Positions 1 through 6,960 of a stretch of 17,474 nucleotides of DNA are shown in pieces. Position numbers and translations under genes: made by a program. This DNA is from an uncultured Clostridium sp. (GTDB lineage Bacteria; Bacillota; Clostridia; Lachnospirales; Lachnospiraceae). The DNA lies in NCBI GenBank assembly GCA_900540335.1, contig UQFC01000056.1, forward strand, positions 1 through 17,474, written 5' to 3'. Position 1 is the stretch's first letter. Every line of letters begins with the position of its first letter. The notes beneath the pieces were generated by a model that saw only the letters and a list, made by a program, of their open reading frames with translations, did not search any database and was not told where the DNA came from.

Positions 1-17
1 GCACTTTCCTATGACAT

Positions 18-46
18 AAAAAAAACCGCCCCTGAAATAGGGACGG
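18..46 (-). terminator. T-box intrinsic terminator
   Basis: On the minus strand an 8-bp stem (CCGUCCCU with AGGGGCGG, one G-U pair) and a 5-nt loop at 26-46 are followed by eight U (18-25). It lies just after the T-box core, so it is the conditional terminator that competes with the antiterminator. Confidence 0.9.
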
Positions 47-302
47 AATCCATATCCGCAACCACCCTGTCTCCTGAATGAAACAAGCACGAATCAAAGC
101 GTACCAGCATACGCGGTTTCTATAACGGGAAACACCCGTGGAAACCTAATAGCCATGCGTTCGGCTTCCCTTCTCAGAGATGATTTTCCGGCCAGCGCTG
201 TGACCGTCTCTCACCACCGGCGGTTCTCTGTAGCACGCATTCTGTCCCTACTTGTTCTCTTCTTGGAATTTCTGTTATTCTGAGTTTTTTGCAAACTCTA
301 TG
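18..302 (-). promoter_or_regulatory. T-box riboswitch leader, candidate isoleucine specifier
   Basis: T-box leaders sense uncharged tRNA and antiterminate aminoacyl-tRNA synthetase or amino-acid genes. Read on the minus strand, this stretch starts about 10 bases after a good promoter. It carries an AGUA-type Stem I segment and a distal-loop segment with GGUGGUGAGAGACGG. A specifier-loop region reads GGAAAAUCAUCUCUGAG. The T-box core AGGGUGG (complement of 62-68) follows, and then an intrinsic terminator. In the specifier region AUC followed by A fits the usual codon-plus-purine layout, which suggests tRNA-Ile, and UGGU in the T-box would pair with an A discriminator. The regulated gene is left of base 1; ileS or an isoleucine-related gene is inferred. 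The T-box identity is firm, the specifier less so. Confidence 0.88.
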
Positions 303-308
303 CTAGAA

Positions 309-337
309 ATATTAACTCGCTTTTACCAAATCGTCAA
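309..337 (-). promoter_or_regulatory. Promoter of the T-box transcript
   Basis: On the minus strand TTGACG (complement of 332-337, 5/6 match to the -35 consensus) and TAATAT (complement of 309-314, 4/6) are separated by 17 bases. The predicted start near 302 gives a leader of about 285 nt, normal for a T-box RNA. It diverges from the candidate promoter of the aldo/keto reductase gene. Confidence 0.65.
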
Positions 338-468
338 CTGGCATTTTATCACTTTTCTTCCTGTTATATTTCATATTTTTCGTTATTTTCAATTATTTTT
401 CTGTATTTTTGTTCATTTTTATCCGCTGCAGCAGCGACATCTGTCTTTATAGAGCGGTCATTTTCGTC

Positions 469-497
469 TTGATGAAACAGCCGATCCATGTTAGACT
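469..497 (+). promoter_or_regulatory. Candidate promoter of the aldo/keto reductase gene
   Basis: TTGATG (469-474) and TAGACT (492-497) are spaced by 17 bases; each matches 4/6 consensus positions. The start would fall near 504, giving a leader of about 50 bases before the AAGGAGG ribosome binding site at 541-547. No operator or hairpin was recognised between them. Confidence 0.4.
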
Positions 498-554
498 TTC
501 TATAAGGTACCCCGTGCTGAACAGTTACACTTGAATACATAAGGAGGAATATCA

Positions 555-1592
555 ATGTCAGAGGTTATCCTTGGAAGAACTGGAATTACCGTCAATAAAA
601 ACGGCTTCGGCGCTCTTCCCATTCAGAGAATTACAAAAGAACAGGCTGCCGCCCTTCTGCAGCAGGCCTACGAAGGAGGCATTACCTTTTTTGATACTGC
701 CCGCGCTTACACAGACAGTGAAGAAAAACTGGGATATGCTCTGAGCCATGTGCGCAGCCACATTTATCTGGCTACCAAAACTGCTGCTCAGACTGCAGAC
801 GGATTCTGGAAGGATCTGGAAACCAGCTTAAAGCTTTTAAAAACAGACTGCGTAGATATTTACCAGTTCCATAATCCCGCCTTCTGTCCGAAGCCCGGCG
901 ATGAGTCCGGTCTTTACGACGCTGCTTTAAAAGCAAAGGAACAGGGAAAAATCCGCTTTATCGGAATCACCAACCACCGGCTTTCCGTTGCCCGGGAGGC
1001 AATTGACTCCGGACTTTATGATACCCTTCAGTTCCCCTTCTGCTACCTGGCAACAGAGAAGGAGCTGGCTCTGGTTGAGGGCTGCAGGGAACAGAATATG
1101 GGCTTTATCGCCATGAAATCATTATCCGGCGGCCTGATCACCAATGCAGCTGCAGCGTATGCCTATGCGGATCAGTATGACAATGTTCTTCCTATATGGG
1201 GAATCCAGAAAAAAGAAGAGCTGGAGCAGTTCCTCTCTTTCATCAAGGAACCTCCAGCTATGACGGATGATATCAGGGCTCTGATCGAGCGGGATCGAAA
1301 ACTGCTGTCAGGCAGCTTCTGCCGCGGCTGCGGATACTGTATGCCCTGTCCTGCAGGCATTGAAATCAACGACTGCGCCCGTATGTCTCTGCTGCTGCGC
1401 CGTTCCCCGTCAGCCTCTCATCTCTCTCCTGAAGGTCAGGCGCGGATGATGAAAATCAAGGAATGCCTCCACTGCGGCAAATGCGCTTCCAAATGTCCCT
1501 ACGGACTGAACACTCCTGAGCTTCTTTTGCGCAACCTCAAGGACTACGAAGAGGTTCTGGCAGGAAAGGTCATGACAGCAGATAATTTTTAA
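555..1592 (+). CDS. Aldo/keto reductase with C-terminal 4Fe-4S ferredoxin domain
   Basis: This 345-residue protein is a predicted cytoplasmic NAD(P)H-linked oxidoreductase of the aldo/keto reductase superfamily. The AKR barrel covers roughly residues 1-250, and the usual catalytic tetrad can be placed at D47, Y52, K75 and H106 (in YQFHNP). The C-terminal 90 residues carry two cysteine clusters, C256/C259/C262/C265 and C304/C307/C310/C314, typical of a two-[4Fe-4S] ferredoxin-like module; such fusions are common in anaerobic Firmicutes. The start is well supported: AAGGAGG ends 7 bases before ATG. The gene is alone on its strand and converges on trmL with a single base between stop codons. The physiological substrate cannot be told from sequence; electron exchange with an iron-sulfur or flavin partner is inferred from the extra domain. 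Confidence 0.93.
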   Translation: MSEVILGRTGITVNKNGFGALPIQRITKEQAAALLQQAYEGGITFFDTARAYTDSEEKLGYALSHVRSHIYLATKTAAQTADGFWKDLETSLKLLKTDCVDIYQFHNPAFCPKPGDESGLYDAALKAKEQGKIRFIGITNHRLSVAREAIDSGLYDTLQFPFCYLATEKELALVEGCREQNMGFIAMKSLSGGLITNAAAAYAYADQYDNVLPIWGIQKKEELEQFLSFIKEPPAMTDDIRALIERDRKLLSGSFCRGCGYCMPCPAGIEINDCARMSLLLRRSPSASHLSPEGQARMMKIKECLHCGKCASKCPYGLNTPELLLRNLKDYEEVLAGKVMTADNF

Positions 1593-1593
1593 A

Positions 1594-2100
1594 TTACAAG
1601 GATGCTTCGTCCTTCCAGTGAAGACGGTGAAGATGGCCTTCCATGGTCATCTTCTCAAAGCCGTTCTGGCGAAGCGCTTCATAAAGCACCACAGCAACAG
1701 AGTTGGAAAGATTCAGGGAACGAATATCTCCCCACATGGGAATCCGGACACAGTTCTCCTGATTTTCCACCAGGATTTCCTCCGGAATCCCCGCGCTTTC
1801 CTTGCCGAACATAAGATAGCAGTCCGGCTCATAGCTGACCTCTGTATACACCTTCGGCGCCTTTGTTGTAGCCATATAAAGCTTTGCTCCGGGATTCCTT
1901 TCCAGAAAATCCTGGAAGTCACAGTACACCGTCACATCCAGCTTATCCCAGTAATCAAGTCCGGCTCTTTTTATCGCCTTTTCATTCAGCTTAAATCCCA
2001 GAGGCTCAATCAGATGAAGCCTGGTATTGGTCGCCACACAGGTCCGGCCGATATTGCCGGTATTTAAAGGCATTTCCGGCTCAAAAAGTACAACATTCAT
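1594..2100 (-). CDS. trmL: tRNA (cytidine(34)-2'-O)-methyltransferase TrmL
   Basis: At 168 residues this has the usual size of TrmL, a SPOUT-class enzyme that 2'-O-methylates the wobble nucleotide of tRNA-Leu isoacceptors using S-adenosylmethionine. Visible family motifs are NTGNIGRTC near the N terminus, FGKESAGIP in the middle and IPMWGDIRSLNLSNSVAVVLYE near the C terminus, where the SPOUT knot binds the cofactor. It is the last gene of the long minus-strand run. Its AAAGGTGAG ribosome binding site includes the stop codon of the aminotransferase gene, so the two are probably translationally coupled. The annotation is close to certain at the family level; the exact tRNA substrates are inherited from the family. 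Confidence 0.95.
   Translation of the reverse strand: MNVVLFEPEMPLNTGNIGRTCVATNTRLHLIEPLGFKLNEKAIKRAGLDYWDKLDVTVYCDFQDFLERNPGAKLYMATTKAPKVYTEVSYEPDCYLMFGKESAGIPEEILVENQENCVRIPMWGDIRSLNLSNSVAVVLYEALRQNGFEKMTMEGHLHRLHWKDEASL
1598..1614 (-). terminator. Possible weak terminator inside the trmL 3' end
   Basis: AAGGAC and AUCCUU form a 6-bp stem with a 5-nt loop over the last trmL codons, followed on the minus strand by GUAAUUU. It is the only hairpin seen at the trmL/aldo-keto reductase convergence. The U tract is poor, so this is a weak call. Confidence 0.25.
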
Positions 2101-2107
2101 TCTGCTC

Positions 2108-3283
2108 TCACCTTTCCCGGCTGTCTAAGGTCTTAACAAACCGCTCAATCCGGCCCAGGGCCTCCTTCAGGCTCTTTAAGGAATAAGCATAGGACACACG
2201 CAGATGGCCCTCTCCCGCTTCTCCAAAAGCCGTTCCCGGAACCACAGCTACCCGCTCTGACTTCAGCAGCTCCATGGCAAACTCGTCAGAGGTCATGCCA
2301 AACCGCCGGATACTGGGGAATATGTAAAATGCTCCAAGAGGCTCAAAACAGTCCATGCCCATTTCCCGGAAGGCATGAAGAAGATAGCGCCGTCTCTGAT
2401 CATAGGATTCCCGCATCCGCTTCACATCCTCATCGCTGTTCTTCAGGGCGTCTATTGCTGCGTACTGGCTGGTTGTCGGCGCACACATAATGGCAAACTG
2501 ATGAATCTTCAGCATCTGCTTTAAAATCACAGCAGGCGCGCACGCATATCCAAGACGCCATCCTGTCATGGCAAAGGCCTTGGAAAAACCATTAATCAGC
2601 ACGGTTCTTTCCCGCATTCCCGGAAGGGAGGCAATGGTTACATGCTCTTCCTCTCCATAAGTCAGCTCGGAATAAATCTCATCAGAAAGAACAAACAGAT
2701 CGTGTTCTATTACAATTTTTGCAATCTCCTCCAGCTGGCGGCGGTTCATCACCGCTCCGGTGGGGTTGTTGGGGAAGGGAAGAACCAGAAGCTTTGTCTT
2801 CGGCGTAATCTTTTCCAGAAGCTTTTCCGGCGTCAGACAGAACTGATCCTTTTCCTCCAGCTCAATCGCAACCGGAACACCTCCGGCCAGAACAGCACAG
2901 GGCACATAGGAAACATAGCAGGGCTGAGGAATCAAAACCTCGTCTCCCGGATCCAGCATGGCCCGCATGGCAATATCAATGCCCTCGCTGCCGCCTACCG
3001 TTACTACAATCTCCTTGTCCGGATCATAGCTGACATGACAGCGTCTCTCCAGATAATTGTGAATCTCCACCCGGAGATCCCGCAGACCTGCATTGGCTGT
3101 ATAAAAGGTTCTTCCTTTTTCCAGAGAATAGATGCCTTCCTCCCGGATATGCCAGGGCGTATCAAAATCCGGCTCTCCGACACCCAGAGAAATCACATCC
3201 TGCATTTCATTGGCAATATCAAAAAATTTACGGATTCCTGAAGGCGGAATCGAAGTAATGATTTTATTTAACGGATCTCTCAC
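2108..3283 (-). CDS. Class I/II pyridoxal-phosphate aminotransferase
   Basis: This 391-residue fold-type I aminotransferase transfers an amino group between an amino acid and a 2-oxo acid. Family marks are SLGVGEPDF (32-40), the NNPTG loop (172-176), D201 and Y204 near the pyridine ring, and SKAFAMTGWRLGY, whose K235 would hold PLP and whose R243 would bind the phosphate. The closest functional class is aspartate/aromatic aminotransferase; the amino-acid preference is not readable. The start is GTG, overlapping the TGA of the upstream Lrp/AsnC gene as GTGA. No strong ribosome binding site sits at the normal distance (an AAAGGA lies about 14 bases upstream), so coupling to the regulator gene is likely. 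The pairing suggests the regulator senses an amino acid handled by this enzyme. Confidence 0.92.
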   Translation of the reverse strand: MRDPLNKIITSIPPSGIRKFFDIANEMQDVISLGVGEPDFDTPWHIREEGIYSLEKGRTFYTANAGLRDLRVEIHNYLERRCHVSYDPDKEIVVTVGGSEGIDIAMRAMLDPGDEVLIPQPCYVSYVPCAVLAGGVPVAIELEEKDQFCLTPEKLLEKITPKTKLLVLPFPNNPTGAVMNRRQLEEIAKIVIEHDLFVLSDEIYSELTYGEEEHVTIASLPGMRERTVLINGFSKAFAMTGWRLGYACAPAVILKQMLKIHQFAIMCAPTTSQYAAIDALKNSDEDVKRMRESYDQRRRYLLHAFREMGMDCFEPLGAFYIFPSIRRFGMTSDEFAMELLKSERVAVVPGTAFGEAGEGHLRVSYAYSLKSLKEALGRIERFVKTLDSRER

Positions 3284-3762
3284 GGTGTAATCAGCATCCT
3301 TTCGTCCTGGATCTCATCGCTTAAAACAGTTCCGTGATCCTTGTATTTTTTCAAAACAAAATGGGTGGCCGTACTTAATACAGAATCCAGAGGAGCCAGC
3401 TTGTCAGAAACAAACTGCGCTACCTGGCGCATGGTCTTTCCCTCAATGATTACCATAAAATCAAATCCACCGGCCATCAGATACAGGGCATTGACCTCAC
3501 TGTACTGATAAATCCGCTCTGCCAGCTTGTCAAAGCCCATGCCTCTCTGAGGCGTTACCTTAACCTCAATCAGAGCGCTGACCTTTTCCTCACTGGTATT
3601 GTCCCAGTTAATCAGAGTATGATATCCGCAGATAATCCGCTCTTTTTCCATCTCGGCAATCTCATTGGCCACCGCGACTTCATTCTCTCCTAACAGAATT
3701 GCCAGATCATGGATATCGATTCTGCTGTTTTTTTCGATAACCGCCAAAATTTTTTCTCTCAT
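3280..3762 (-). CDS. Lrp/AsnC family transcriptional regulator
   Basis: This 160-residue protein has the normal Lrp/AsnC layout: an N-terminal helix-turn-helix (about residues 1-50) and a C-terminal RAM-type ligand-binding and oligomerisation domain (about 60-140, with SALIEVKVTPQRGMGFD and LMAGGFDFMVIIEG). Such proteins bind amino acids and act as local or global regulators. The start has GGGAGG 9 bases upstream. Its stop overlaps the GTG of the aminotransferase gene by four bases, so the two products are likely made together. Autoregulation or control of the aminotransferase would be typical, but no operator was identified here and no separate promoter was seen. Confidence 0.92.
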   Translation of the reverse strand: MREKILAVIEKNSRIDIHDLAILLGENEVAVANEIAEMEKERIICGYHTLINWDNTSEEKVSALIEVKVTPQRGMGFDKLAERIYQYSEVNALYLMAGGFDFMVIIEGKTMRQVAQFVSDKLAPLDSVLSTATHFVLKKYKDHGTVLSDEIQDERMLITP

Positions 3763-3795
3763 AATAGACTGCCTCCCATTTTATTTATATTCTTC

Positions 3796-4407
3796 TCATA
3801 CTTCCGGATCCGCTTCTTTTCTGACCGGATAATCCGGAACTGCTTTTAATAATTCATCCGGCTGGGGACGTTCCAGAAATCCCTGTCCCTCCTGGACAAT
3901 CATTTCTCTCGCAATTCCCTTCCGGACTGCACCGATAACCGCGGCCTCAATCCCCCGCGCCTTCAGCTTCTCCGCCAGACGGCCTCCGTTTTCCGAGGCC
4001 AGAAGTGCACAGCTGCTGCTGTAAAGCCGGTAAGGATTCAATTCAAACCGCTCGCAAATCTCTACGGTTGCCTGAGTCACCGGAATCTGCCGCAGGGCAA
4101 ACCGGACACCTGTTTCATAAGCGCCTGTCAGATTCCAGATCGCCTTTAAAACGCCGCCTTCCCCTATGGGCTCTGCTTCTGTGATCTCAGAGGCCAGCTC
4201 TGCAAGAACCGGCTCCAGCGCGCCTTCTGCCTTCTGGCCGGCCGCCTCCAGCTCCTCCAGATACTCCCCGGAAAACCAGGTCTTCAGATGGCTGTGAAAG
4301 CGTTCTGCAATCACTGCCGCACCTGCCAGTCCGGGATTCCCTGCCACAACCAGATCCTGCCCGGCACGGAGATTCCCGGTATTCTCCCGCTCAATTCTTC
4401 GCATCAT
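3796..4407 (-). CDS. Short AIR-synthase-related protein (C-terminal domain only)
   Basis: At 203 residues this resembles the C-terminal half of the AIR synthase/HypE/ThiL/SelD superfamily. Key segments are PIGEGGVLKAIWNLT, IPVTQATVEICERF and LNPYRLYSSSCALLA, followed by a glycine-bearing stretch and GIEAAVIGAV. The N-terminal ATP-binding domain of full-length members (usually 330 residues or more) is not present. The first 60 residues (GQDLVVAGNPGLAGAAVIAE) match the linker before the C-terminal domain rather than a complete first domain. There is a fair ribosome binding site (GAGGA, 8 bases before ATG), and the reading frame is clean, so it is probably expressed. It lies between the VanW and Lrp genes in the operon. 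Its function is unknown: a stand-alone half enzyme, a subunit, or a decayed gene are all possible. Confidence 0.7.
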   Translation of the reverse strand: MMRRIERENTGNLRAGQDLVVAGNPGLAGAAVIAERFHSHLKTWFSGEYLEELEAAGQKAEGALEPVLAELASEITEAEPIGEGGVLKAIWNLTGAYETGVRFALRQIPVTQATVEICERFELNPYRLYSSSCALLASENGGRLAEKLKARGIEAAVIGAVRKGIAREMIVQEGQGFLERPQPDELLKAVPDYPVRKEADPEV

Positions 4408-4464
4408 GGTGTTTGTCCTCGTTTTTCATTCTTTCAGTCCGCTTCCCGAAAAAACATGCCGCCC

Positions 4465-6051
4465 TTACTGAACCGGCGCTTCTGTTTCTCCCGGGCCTCC
4501 TGCCGGAGCCGGTGCATCTTCTGCCGGACCTGCCGCCTCAGCCGGTGCACTCACTTCCCCCGGGCCTCCTGAAGAGCCGGCCGCTTCTTCACCTGAAGAA
4601 ACGCCGGGGCCTCCGTGAATTCCTTCGACAATGGAAGACTCCTCAGACGGTGCTTCCCCTGCGGACTCATCCTGGCCGCCTGCCGCAGGCGCTGTCTCTG
4701 CCGGGGCTGACGCCGGTGCTTCCGGTCCTGCCAGCACAATGGCCTTGGATGCATTGTAGGTATCTGTGTGAAGGAGAATGCGTTCTGTCTCTATTCCATC
4801 AACCTTTACTACCTTCCACAATCTGGACTTGATTCCAGTGTGGGCTGACTGTACCTGTTTTCTTGTACCGGGAGCCAGGGAATTGTCCACCTTGATCTCC
4901 GGCTCTCCCGGATCAATGGTGCTGAGCGTTTCGGAAACAAACTCCACAGTTCTGTTGGCTGGACGTGTCTCTTTTCCGTAAATGGTAAAAGTCAGCGTCC
5001 GATCCTTTGTATATCCCTCAACATAAATAGGCGTGCTGTAATTGTTTGTCACCTTCAGATCCTTTACCGTTCCGGCCGTAGCCGCATCCATGGACGGCTT
5101 TACATAGCCTACAATCATGGAATGGTTCTGTCTCTGGACAATCTCAAGCTCTGCGCGGAGAGCTGCCTGATACAAGGTTGTGGAAATCTGACAGACACCG
5201 CCGCCGATGCTGTCTACCACACGTCCGTTCTCATAAGCCGCTGCAGAAAAATATCCGTTTTCTTTGGTAAACGGATGCATACACTCATAACCGGACAGAG
5301 TTTCCCCCGGCATCAGCACATGTCCGTTGATTTTTGCTGCTCCGTTCTTCAGGTTGCCTGCCCGGGAAGCCCCGCTGCTGCTGAAATCTGTAGAAAAGCT
5401 TCCCAGCTCGTCCTGTATGGTGGCCAGCTGTTCTTCCCGGATCTCTGCTTCATTCACAGTGACAGCCGCCTCTACAGCTACTTCCTCTGCATCTGTATCT
5501 GCCAGCGCTGTCTCCAGAGCCGTCTTTGTGGCCTCTGTATCAACCGTCTTTCCATCCACTTCAGACGTAATTTCAAACCTGCCGTCAACTCTGGTAATTG
5601 CCGCATTCTGCGGCTCTGCCGTCATTCCCTGGCAGTTGGCATTCACAAACTCGGCAAATTCTGTTCCGTCCACACCTGTTTCCAGAGAAAGGTGAACCGG
5701 CTCCTTTTCCAGGTCCTTTCGTTCCATGTACTGCTGGATCAGATTTCCGCCTGTCCCGTGAGATGCCGCTTCCTCCACTGCCTCCGGATTTGTCCAGGCA
5801 AATCCCAGCTCTCCTGCAGTGGTCTCCACAGGCGTCCCCTCGATGGTTAAAGTAACCTTCCGGTCCGCAAGAGTATTCACATAATCCTGAATCGTCTGCC
5901 CGGCCTCTTCTTTTGTCATGCCGCCTAACTCAATATCTCCCACGAAAATTCCGTCTGGAATTGTCATTTCCTTTGCAGACGCCGGAGCCGCCATGGAAAG
6001 GCTTATAACTGCCGCCAGGGCCGCTCCGCTCCAAATGCTTCTCTTTTTCAT
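4465..6051 (-). CDS. Secreted VanW family protein with G5-like domain and Pro/Ala/Gly/Glu-rich tail
   Basis: This is a 528-residue exported envelope protein. Residues 1-27 form a signal peptide (KKR start, hydrophobic core, APASAKE cleavage region). Residues about 65-210 look like the peptidoglycan-binding type 4 region that commonly precedes VanW. The VanW domain runs about 213-345 with GHVLMPGETLSGYE and SIGGGVCQISTTLYQAAL. A G5-like segment follows at about 366-441 (VKVDGIETERILLHTD). The last ~87 residues are low-complexity Pro/Ala/Gly/Glu/Ser, probably a disordered extension. VanW proteins are widespread in clostridia and are linked to the cell wall, though their biochemical role is not settled; vancomycin resistance should not be assumed. 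A GGGAG sits 6 bases before ATG. The gene starts 20 bases after the small membrane peptide gene. Confidence 0.9.
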   Translation of the reverse strand: MKKRSIWSGAALAAVISLSMAAPASAKEMTIPDGIFVGDIELGGMTKEEAGQTIQDYVNTLADRKVTLTIEGTPVETTAGELGFAWTNPEAVEEAASHGTGGNLIQQYMERKDLEKEPVHLSLETGVDGTEFAEFVNANCQGMTAEPQNAAITRVDGRFEITSEVDGKTVDTEATKTALETALADTDAEEVAVEAAVTVNEAEIREEQLATIQDELGSFSTDFSSSGASRAGNLKNGAAKINGHVLMPGETLSGYECMHPFTKENGYFSAAAYENGRVVDSIGGGVCQISTTLYQAALRAELEIVQRQNHSMIVGYVKPSMDAATAGTVKDLKVTNNYSTPIYVEGYTKDRTLTFTIYGKETRPANRTVEFVSETLSTIDPGEPEIKVDNSLAPGTRKQVQSAHTGIKSRLWKVVKVDGIETERILLHTDTYNASKAIVLAGPEAPASAPAETAPAAGGQDESAGEAPSEESSIVEGIHGGPGVSSGEEAAGSSGGPGEVSAPAEAAGPAEDAPAPAGGPGETEAPVQ

Positions 6052-6071
6052 AATCGCTCCCTCGGACTTTT

Positions 6072-6182
6072 TTAAATCATCAGCGCTGCTGCCACTACCG
6101 GCACGATCATAGCAAGCACCAGAATTACTGCAACCACTGATACTAAAATCTTTTTGTTTTTATTATTATTCATATTCATCAT
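6072..6182 (-). CDS. Small single-pass membrane peptide (36 residues)
   Basis: This short gene reads MMNMNNNKNKKILVSVVAV at its start and ends with a hydrophobic stretch closing in AAALMI. Residues 1-11 are Asn/Lys-rich, and residues 12-36 form one transmembrane helix, so a cytoplasmic N terminus is expected from the positive-inside rule. A good AGAGGTG ribosome binding site lies 9 bases before the first ATG. It fills an otherwise empty 162-base gap in a tight operon, 31 bases after the exonuclease stop and 20 bases before vanW. No family was recognised. A membrane-anchored accessory peptide for the exported VanW product is one guess; a non-cleaved signal-anchor peptide of unrelated function is equally open. 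Confidence 0.7.
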   Translation of the reverse strand: MMNMNNNKNKKILVSVVAVILVLAMIVPVVAAALMI

Positions 6183-6213
6183 CGTTCCATTCACCTCTTT
6201 TTCCTGTATTGTG

Positions 6214-6960
6214 CTAATGTCTGATTCTTCCATACTGTGAAATCACCCTGTCCGTAATCCGGGATGCCTCATTCCGGCTGAGATAGTCAATTTGCACAGG
6301 TAAATCTATTTTATGATATTTCAGTAAATACCGCAAGTCCTCTTTTTGCTTTTTCGTGGCCGGCTGCTCCCGTTTTACCTTATAAATCAGGGGTTTTTCC
6401 GCAAATGCCTCCGGCTCCGCCTCTCCGTAAAGGGCAGCCAGCTGCTGATACAGACTGTGGGCATCCTCCGCATCTCCCAGCGCTCTGTGGGCGCCCTGAC
6501 GCTGTATGCCGAAAAAACTGCATGCAGCCTCCAGATTTTTCTTTTCCTCCTGAGGCATAAATCTGCGGCAGAGCTGCAGCGTATCCAGCCCCGCCCGCTC
6601 AAATTCCAGCCCCTGATTCACTGCCGCCCGCTTTAAAAAGCTGTAATCAAAAATAACATGATGACCAAGAAGAGGCAGCTGTCCACAAAAATCAAGGAAC
6701 TCACCTATTTTATCCCCAATGTCCGGTGCATTCTCCACCATTTCATCGGAAATCCCTGTCAGCCGGACAATTCTTTCCTCCAGAGCCCTTCTCGGGTTGA
6801 TCATTGTATGAAACGATGCCGTTTTCTGCCCGTTTTCCACCCGGACAGCTCCAATTTCAATAATCCTGTCCCGCTTTGCATCCAGGCCTGTTGTTTCCAG
6901 GTCAACTGCTATATACCGGTCCGGAATCTTTACAGCGTTCTCTCTGCTGTCCCCGCTCAT
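6214..6960 (-). CDS. DEDDh 3'-5' exonuclease (DnaQ/PolC-epsilon type)
   Basis: This 248-residue nuclease has all DEDDh residues: D20 and E22 in VDLETTG, D105 in HHVIFDYSFL, H158 and D163 in HRALGDA. The exonuclease domain covers about residues 14-175 and should remove nucleotides from 3' ends with two metal ions, as in DNA polymerase proofreading subunits. A linker leads to a second small region (about 200-246: ATKKQKEDLRYLLKYHKIDL, then LSRNEASRITDRVI), which looks like a short helical nucleic-acid or protein-binding module. Its ATG overlaps the end of nth by four bases, so the two are probably coupled and may act together in DNA repair. It is stand-alone, without polymerase or helicase domains. 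Confidence 0.92.
   Translation of the reverse strand: MSGDSRENAVKIPDRYIAVDLETTGLDAKRDRIIEIGAVRVENGQKTASFHTMINPRRALEERIVRLTGISDEMVENAPDIGDKIGEFLDFCGQLPLLGHHVIFDYSFLKRAAVNQGLEFERAGLDTLQLCRRFMPQEEKKNLEAACSFFGIQRQGAHRALGDAEDAHSLYQQLAALYGEAEPEAFAEKPLIYKVKREQPATKKQKEDLRYLLKYHKIDLPVQIDYLSRNEASRITDRVISQYGRIRH

Noticed and set aside
5122..5850. A 242-residue plus-strand open frame
   Set aside because: Antisense to the VanW gene, Cys/Leu-rich with no motif; a shadow of the real gene.
4465..6051. VanW as evidence of a vancomycin-resistance cluster
   Set aside because: No vanA/vanB-type ligase, vanH, vanX or two-component regulator genes are present; VanW-domain proteins are common in clostridia outside resistance clusters.
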